Origin: Azolla caroliniana
Taxonomy: Eukaryota > Polypodiophyta
Assembly (NCBI GenBank): GCA_043228905.1
Contig: JBHGNT010000017.1
Location: 13,764,001-13,828,000, forward strand
Reading direction: 5' to 3'
Length of the DNA: 64,000 bases
Part shown: piece by piece, positions 56,966 to 64,000 of the stretch
Position numbering within the stretch: position 1 is the stretch's first letter
Layout of the letters: each line of letters starts with the position of its first letter
Notes under the pieces: generated by a model
What the model saw: only the letters and a program-made list of their open reading frames with translations
Databases searched by the model: none
What the model was told of the DNA's origin: nothing
Position numbers and translations under genes: made by a program

Positions 56966-59900
56966 TTATGACTCCGGCGCTTGTCGATCCATCGGTTCCT
57001 CCATGCCAGTGTAGACTTCCGTTGTCTTCTTGTCCGCTTGGCCTTTAGTTGATACGACTTCATCTGATTCGTTCCAGCTCTTGTCCGAGTTGATAGTCTC
57101 CAACTCGTCTTCCGTTTTTAGGCCCTTCACCACATCGGACCACGTCCGGGTCTTGGCCTTCTTCCGGTCGGCTCTGTCCTTCTCGACTCTGTCGCCACTG
57201 CCGCTTGTTCCGACTTGTTCGGATGTGCCGACTCCTTCGGTCGACTCGGCTCCCTTTTTTTGCTCATCTCTCCCCTTGGTTCTTTCTTCCTCTGCAGCTC
57301 CTTGTCCAGTGCCATCACCAGTGCCTTTGCCTTTGCCTGTTCCTGTTCTCCCCCTCAAGTGCGGCACGTCTAGATGTTGTACACCAAGCATTTCGGTGAA
57401 GTGCTGCAACTTGTCCGATCTGAGCGGTTTGGTGAAGATGTTGGCAACTTGTTGATCCGTCTTAACATACTGAAGTTTGACTTCACCGCTCAAAACCCGC
57501 TCACGTACAAAGTGATAGTGGACTTCTATGTGCTTTTTCTAAGCATGGAACACGGGGTTCTTGGCGAGCTGAATGTTGCTCATGTTGTCACAGTAGATCA
57601 GGATCGGGATCGGTACCTCGATCCCGAGGTCACGCAGCAGTCGTTGAATCCAAATGGCTTCACAGGTAGCATTGGTAGCGCCTCGGTACTCAGCCTCAGT
57701 GCTCGACAGAGCCACTGTCAGTTGCTTTTTGCTGCTCCACACAACAGTCGCGCTACCTAGAGAAAACATGTAACCGGAGGTGGATCGGCGATCCGATGCA
57801 TCACCAGCCCAGTCGGCATCGGTATATCCGACTAGTTTCCCAGCTATATCGTGTCGGTATAACAGTCCCTAGTCCTTCGTGTCGCTAACATACCGGAGTA
57901 TCCGGTGTGCGCACTAGAGGTGCTTGACGGTCGGCTTCTGCATGAACTAGCTGATCACTCCGACGGGTAACTAATGTTGCGTCAAGTGATTGTCAAGTGT
58001 ATTACGCTTCCAACAATTTGTCGGAACCGTTTCTCATTGCAGGCCGGGCCGGAGTCGGGACGTAGCTTCAGGTTCTAGTCCAGGGGTGTAGAGATCGGCC
58101 AACATTCCGTCATGTCGAACTTGTACAACATATTCAACACATGATGGCATTTTGAGAGCAATATGCCGTTGGGGGTTCGGATCACCTCAATCCCAAGAAA
58201 ATAATGAAAGTCCCTTAGGTCCTTCATTTCAAATGCGTCCAACAGTTTGGACTTCACTCGGCCGATTTCATTGAGTTTGAGTTTGGTGATGACCAAATCA
58301 TCTACATAAAGAAAAATGCAAACTGGACCATCCAAACCATTCCGGATGAACAATGAAGAGTCGAATTTGAGGCCGCAACCCCCATCTTACGCAACCGGTG
58401 TGTGATCTTCGCATTCCAAGCTCGGGGGGCTTGCTTCAAACCGTAAAGCGACTTCTTGAGTCGGCACATTACCAACTTGTTCCTCTCCGATTGGAAACCG
58501 GGGGGTTGGATCATATAGACCCATTCTTCAAGATCACCTTGAAGAAATGCATTCTTCACGTCCATTTGGTGAAGATGCCATCCCCTTGCCACATCAACTG
58601 CCAGTACCACACGAACCGTCGTCATCTTCACTACTAGATCGAAGGTCTCGTCATAGTCGATTTTGTGGGTTTATGCGTATCCCTTCGCCACTAACCGGGC
58701 CTTGTACCAGTTGACCGAACTGTCGGCGTTGTACTTTACCTTGTACACCCATTTGCAACCGATCAGTTTGCACTATCGGGTAGGGTCAACCAAGTCCCAT
58801 GTATCATTGGCATCTAGTGCCCGCATTTCTTACTCCAAAGCAGCACGCCAATTTGCATCTTTCACTGCCTTTGCGTAGCTCTCCGACTCATGCACTTCCG
58901 CCACTTTGGTAATGTACGCATAGTGATGCGCCATGTACTCATTGTACCCGTACCGCGTAATGGGGTTCTTTTGGGCCGGCGTAACTTGTCATCACCTAGT
59001 TTGGGGCCCTTCTTGGCTGGTTCGGACTTCGTTCCCGAAGATCCGCCTTCATCCTTCCCGGAGTCGGATTCACTCCAATCCGACTCAACGTTGCCGGTTT
59101 CGTATTCCGACATTTTCTGCTTCCCTTTCTCTTTGCACGTGAACCATCTCCTCGGTTCCTTGTGCGGAGAGAGCACGACAGAGTCTCCACTACTCACCGG
59201 TTCCTCATCCGACTGGTCACTTTGACCCAGTCGCTCGTTCAGTCCGCTCAATCGAAACGATTCCGGATTCTCTTCGAGAGTCTCAAGCTCGTCATCTTCT
59301 ATCTAGATCGGTTCATGCTCACTAGCCTCATCCTCCGGGATTGGGTCGGAGTCAGAAGTCGGGGTTGGTAGAGAGTACCATGATGTCGTCTTGTCGAACT
59401 CAATATCTCGGCTTATTTGGACCTGCTTCGTCTGGGGGTTATAGCACTTATACCCCTTTTGCTCATGCGAGTAACCGACCAAGATGCACTTCTCCGACTT
59501 CGGATCAAGCTTCCTCCGCTTCTCATTCGGTACATGCACATATGCTATGCTGCCGAATATCCGAAGGTGTCTCAAATTCGGCTTGCGCCCGAAATACAGC
59601 TGTGTGCTAGCACCTTGTCATCGATCCGGTTTTGGATGTAGACGGTCGTCCGGACCACCTCAGCCCATTAGAATTTGCGCATGCTCTTCTCCTCCAGCAT
59701 TGTCCTCGCCACGTTGGCAATCAACCGGTTCTTCCTTTCGGCCATACCATTCTGTTCCAGTGTGTACCTGCAGCTGAATTCTCTCTGAATTCCCTTCTGT
59801 TGCAGATAACTGTTGAACTAGCCGGAAAAGTATTCTTTTCCGCCATTCGACCGTAGGCACTTGATCTTCCTCTATGTTTCCTGTTCAACCAATCTTTGAA

Positions 59901-61640
59901 AGTTCTGGAAACACTCGAAGACTTCTCGATGAGGTAGATCCACGTGTGCCAGCTGTAGTCGTCAATGAAGGAGACGAAGTATCGACTCCCGCCAAGACTG
60001 ACGTTCTGTGCCAGTCCCCATACATCCGAATGGATTAGGTCGAGCTTGTTATGGCTCTGGTTTCATTCGGTGGGGGATGGAAGCCGGTGTTGCTTCCCGA
60101 GTTGGCAGGCTTCACAAATTTTGGCCTTCCGGCCACTAAATTTCGGCAAACCAAAAACAACTTGTTTAGATTGGAGGTCCTAAAGCCTCCGGTAGTTGAC
60201 GTGGCCAATCCGGTTGTGCCACAGGTCAATGTCCAACTTGACCTTCTGCCCATTCGCAAACATAGCGGTGCCGACATCATTAGTGTTGAGGATGAACATC
60301 CTCCCTTCCCTACGTCCTTGCGCGATTATCGGGCTTTCTTCCTCAATGAAGCACCCAGGTGCGTAAACCTCACTTGCATTCCCTAGTCGACGATTTGTGC
60401 GACCGATACCAGGTTCTTTGTGATAGTTGGAACTTGTAATACGTTCATCAGCTTTCCCTTTTGTCCGACATGGCTTAAAGGGACTTCTCCGACATGCACA
60501 ATCGGGTGAGGGGTGTCGTCTCCGGTTTCGACAATCCCTGGTTGTTGCGGTTTTTCCAAAAAAGAGAACCACTCTTCATGGCATGTCATGTGGTTGGACG
60601 CTCCGGAATAAATGTACCATACTTCCTCCGATTTGGAAGTAGTCTTCTTCATCGAGTTAGCCTTGTGCTTCATCACGAAGGTCGGCCCTTTACCGATCTT
60701 CCCTATTCCAGATCCTTCTGATCCTTCCATGTAGTGCAAGCTTGGCCGGCTTTCCCGACCGGCTTTGCCAAATCCGGATTTGTCTGAATCGGCGCGCTTC
60801 TTCCGGCACTCACTTTCCATGTGGCCTTTCTTGCCACAGTACCAACATTCTGTGTCGGCCTTTCCTTGCCAGTTCCTGGCGTCGCTTTGACTCCCCCTGC
60901 TTGTGGAGGGTCCGAAACTTCTGTCGGCACTGTCTCTATGCCTTCGGTCCTGCTCTTGCCAACCGCCTCCATTGTGTGTCGACCCACCTCGTCCACCACG
61001 TCCATGGGGCCGATCTGTCTCTATGTACAGCATCCGGTTGTCCGATTGAGTGGTCCTCGACCCACTTGCGTGGTTTTCTTCGATCATCAGCATTGATTGC
61101 ATATCGAAGAAGGATGGTGGCTTCTCCCGGGTGCAGATTGTTGTCCGGATTGGCCCGTACCATTGTGCTAGACCACCGACGCAAATTTGGACCATCTTGT
61201 CTTCGTCCACCATCACGTTGATGAACCCGAGTGCGTCGCAAATCTCCTTTATCTTGGTGGTGTAGTTGGTCATGGACATGTCCCTTTGCCGGATGTTGTT
61301 CAGCTCTTGCTGGAGCTACAATTTTTGGGCCATGGTACTCGCGGCGAAAATCTTCCGTAGATTTTCCCAGGCCTCCTTCGGTGTCTTTATCTCCTTAATG
61401 TAGCCGAGCATTTGATCTTCCACATAGGCCGTGAGGCAATACAATACTCTGCTCTCTCCTTGCTCCCGTGCCAGGAAATCCTTGTGTGTCGGCTCCGACG
61501 CTACCTCGTTGGTTCCTTCCATGTAGCTTTGGCCAATATCCATGCCCCAGCCGATATTGGTGCATTTTATATGACCAGGACGCATAGTTGCCTCGATCGA
61601 GCTTCTCTATGGGAAGTAAACATGTCATACCTCTGTCCAT
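56966..61640 (-). pseudogene. copia J gag-pol relic with 3' extension
   Basis: It starts at ATG 61640 (MDRGMTCLLPIEKL). Gag (MVQICVGGLAQWYG), a zinc knuckle (CWYCGKKGHMESEC, near 60830) and protease follow; the latter reads IYSGASNHM (near 60615) where VDSGASNHM is expected, so the catalytic Asp is Tyr. Integrase (60240-59500) is broken. Reverse transcriptase is at 58631-58075 ([26 protein letters not shown]). RNase H is near 57760-57400 ([25 protein letters not shown]). After FTKPLRSDKLQHF and HLRG over a purine tract, ~500 bp more coding-like sequence follows (WSDVVKGLKTEDELE; LKAKRTRRQRKS at about 57030). Confidence 0.85.
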
Positions 61641-61733
61641 ATCTTTCTTTGTCTGTCCTTGCCGGATATCAGGGTTTGTCTTCAAAAGTGTCTGTCGGTT
61701 GCAGAGATTCTCAACCCTCGTGCTCTGATACCA

Positions 61734-62851
61734 TGTCAAAGTAAACGTGCGGAACCGTTTGACAAACCGGCTCAGCCCGATAGCAACAGAAGATGAAAGG
61801 AAAAACTCAACACACACAAAGTACGCGTACGCAGGAGAGAGAGAGAGAGAGAGAGATGTTAGGAAACAGGTCCCTCCGGATGGGAAGTGAGAAGAATAGT
61901 GTTGATGAGCAACTCGGCCGAGGCCGATAGGCCGAGGCCAAATTCGGATGTGGAGTACCCAATAACGGAAGACCCGGTGAGAACCGGATGACGAGTACCC
62001 GGCAACGGAAGACCCGATGAGAACCTCTCACTAGATGAAGGGACATATATGTAAATATGTTCCAGAGAGCCCACCGGGGCTATATTTGTAAATAACCTGA
62101 AAGTCATATTAGTATAAATATGACCTAGGGTAAACTTGATTGGTTATGATGCAGAGTTGGTTGTGTGATTATCGTGGTGGCGATAATTCTGAGCGCAACT
62201 GTGTACAGAGAGAGAGGACGAGGAAGAGGTTGTTGCCTCTGTTGTAACCGCCTGGTGGCGAAGCGAGGGAGCAAGAGGTCATTGCCTCTGTGCCCCATTG
62301 TTGTAATCTTGATATAGTGATATTTTGCAGTCTAAGGGCTGCCGTGGTTTTTCCCAGATTTAGGTTTTCCACGTTAACATCTAGTGCACTCTCTTCTTTA
62401 CTGTTTCGTGTGTAGATACATCTCACCACATCCCTGCTTTCTGTGCTTGATCCGACGTCTTGGTTGTGGCCGAACATAGCTTAGGAAACCGTATTCCTAT
62501 CAAGAGAGAGAGAGAGAGCAGAACATAAACTCTATTCAAAATAACACTCTGAAAACTCTGTACATACAACGTGCTAAACATCATTATTTATACAAATCCT
62601 CAAAAGGACTGACAGAAGTACTATGTACTTTAATGCTCATACGAGCGACTAACACTAACTATGAGACAATGATTACCTAGTAGTCTAGGCTACTACTAGG
62701 TTTTCGGTTCGCACTTGAATCTGGCTCTCCGATCCATCTCCCCGATCTGGCCGGTTGTTTCCAGATACTATCCGAATATCAATCTAGCTCGTCCTTTCGG
62801 ATGCCTATCCGGCTCTCCGTTCCGGATCCGGTTGAGCTTGCTCGCTCATCA
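61734..62851 (-). repeat. 5' LTR of copia J, split by a solo LTR
   Basis: The parts are 61734-61856 and 62503-62851, together close to the 506-bp 3' LTR, with the interruption inside the (GA)n tract. The outer end reads GCTCGCTCATCA where the other LTR has GCTCGCTCAACA. Confidence 0.85.
61857..62502 (-). repeat. solo LTR S inserted in the J LTR
   Basis: This 646-bp insert reads TGTTAGGAAACAGG to TATTCCTATCA on the plus strand, with imperfect inverted tips. AGAGA on both sides may be the duplication, but it lies inside (GA)n and is weak evidence. By content it runs plus-sense: GGTCCCTCCGGATGGG near its tip, TATAAATATGACC near 62115, and GGTTTTCCACGTTAAC near 62363. It is related to the LTRs of A, G and M. 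Confidence 0.8.
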
Positions 62852-64000
62852 GTTATAACACTGATACCTTCTGCTCATGGGAGTAACCGACTAGGATGCA
62901 TTTCTCGGACTTCGGATCTAGCTTCTTCCGCTTCTCATCCGGTACATGCACATATGCTATGCTACCGAATATCCGAAGGTGCCTCAAATTCGGTTTCTGC
63001 CCGAAATACAACTCATGTGCTGACACCTTGTCTCCGATCCGGTTTTGGATGTAGACGGCTATCCCAACCACCTTAGCCCAGTAGAATTTGGGCATGCTCT
63101 TCTCCTCCAGCATTGCCCTTGTCGCATCGATAATCAACTGGTTCTTCCTGTCAGCCATACCGTTTTGTTCCAGTGTGTATCAACAGCTGAATTCTCTCTG
63201 AATTTTGTTCTGCTGCAAATAACTGTTGAATTGGCCAGAACAATATTCTTTTCCGCCATCCAACCATAGGCAGTTCATCTTCCTCTCGTTTCCCGTTCAA
63301 CTAAGCTTTGCATGTTCCGGAAACATTCGAAGACTTCACACTTTTGTTTGATGAGGTAAATCCATGTGTGACGGCTATAGTCGTCGATGAAGGAGACGAA
63401 ATACCGACTCCCACCAAGACTAACGTTTTGTGTCGGTCCCCATACATCTAAATGGATTAGATCGAGCTTGTTACGGCTCCGGTTTCGTTCGGTGGGAAAT
63501 GGAAGACGGTGTTGCTTCCCGAGTTGGCAGGCTTCACAAACTTGGGCCTTCCGACCACTAAATTTCGGCAAACCTAGCACAACATGTTTCAATTGGAGGT
63601 CCTGAAGCCTCCAATAATTGACGTAGCCTATCCGCTGGTGCCAGAGATCGATGTCTGATTCAGTCTTTTGTCCTTTGGCAAACATGGAGGTGCCGAAGTC
63701 ATTAGTGTTGAGGATGAACATCCTCCCTTCTCGGCGCCCTTGCGACGTCATTTGTCCGAATCCACGTGCTTCTTCCAGCACTCGCTTTCCCTGTGGCCTC
63801 TCTTGCCACAGTACTAACATTCTGTCTCGGCCTTTCCTTGCTGGTTCTTGGCACCGCTTTGACTCCCCCTGCTTGTGGAGGGTCCGGAACTGCTATTAGC
63901 ATTGTCTCTGTGCCTTCGGTCCTGCTCTTGCCGGCCGCCTCCATTGCGTGCCGACCCACCTCATCCTCCACGTCCACGGCTGAATATGCTCTTCAAATTC
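62852..64000 (-). pseudogene. copia K gag-pol fragment, runs off window
   Basis: Minus strand from the right edge: the end of gag with a zinc-knuckle region (GTETMLIAVPDPPQAGGV; CWKKHVDSDK in a shifted frame), then a deletion that removes protease (junction near 63755). GAG-pre-integrase (GRREGRMFILN, LWHQRIGYVNYW) and integrase (SFIDDYSRHTWIYLIKQ, KFYWAKVVGIAVYIQNRIGD, KCILVGYSHEQK) follow, cut at 62852 by element J. It is close to B and J in sequence. Confidence 0.85.

Larger units (their letters stand above)
56252..62851 (-). mobile_element. Ty1/copia element J, both LTRs, decayed
   Basis: The 3' LTR at left (56252-56757) and the 5' LTR at right (61734-62851, split by a solo LTR) flank a full gag-pol relic, a primer site at 61722-61733 and a purine-rich CTTGAGGGGTAG at 56757-56770. 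No target duplication is visible: the left neighbour is copia L and the right neighbour is copia K, so one side was probably rearranged. Confidence 0.88.

Overview
This window looks like intergenic heterochromatin from a large, repeat-rich land-plant nuclear genome. The evidence is dense Ty1/copia and Ty3/gypsy LTR retrotransposons with plant-type gag and pol domains, primer sites for initiator-Met tRNA, a PPR-type fragment, GT-AG introns and CCCTAAA-like tracts. The species cannot be named. I see no convincing intact host gene; nearly everything is mobile DNA, its relics, or simple and tandem repeats.

Layout. 1-7319: copia A (+; frameshifted pol and a 3' LTR) inserted in copia B (-; degenerate). 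7320-13195: a degraded FCP1-like phosphatase fragment, then a three-domain DDE transposase relic (-) whose single intron is built from the palindrome TAGCTAATTAGCTA, then an ~87-bp tandem array. 13190-15560: microsatellites, a PPR scrap and an unrecognised ORF. 15566-18240: a mosaic of copia gag, LINE reverse transcriptase and copia pol, the last split by a solo LTR with a 5-bp target duplication. 18241-20936: AT-rich repeats. 20937-28223: a solo LTR and a nearly complete gypsy E (-), nested in a GTATTCAA-type array. 28578-33320: a 4.7-kb terminal-inverted-repeat element with a perfect 10-bp target duplication, Mutator-like in form, carrying a minisatellite and exon-like pieces. 33331-44728: tandem repeats, copia D (+; decayed) and gypsy F (+; decayed, with extra ORFs after integrase). 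44729-47622: stitched copia remnants G and H and a remnant LTR. 47623-53299: copia M (-), complete, with one uninterrupted 1358-codon gag-pol, near-identical LTRs and a 5-bp duplication. It is the youngest and best-preserved unit and could be autonomous. 53311-53702: a foldback inverted repeat. 54013-64000: copia L (+), copia J (-; both LTRs) with a solo LTR in its 5' LTR, and copia K (-).

Together the elements give an insertion order: A into B, the solo LTR into C, P then E into the array, F into G, the solo LTR S into J, and M last. The most unusual items are the DDE transposase with its palindromic intron, the inverted-repeat element whose internal minisatellite repeats its own end motif, a conserved coding extension after RNase H in two copia copies, and an LTR-tip motif shared by copia and gypsy LTRs.
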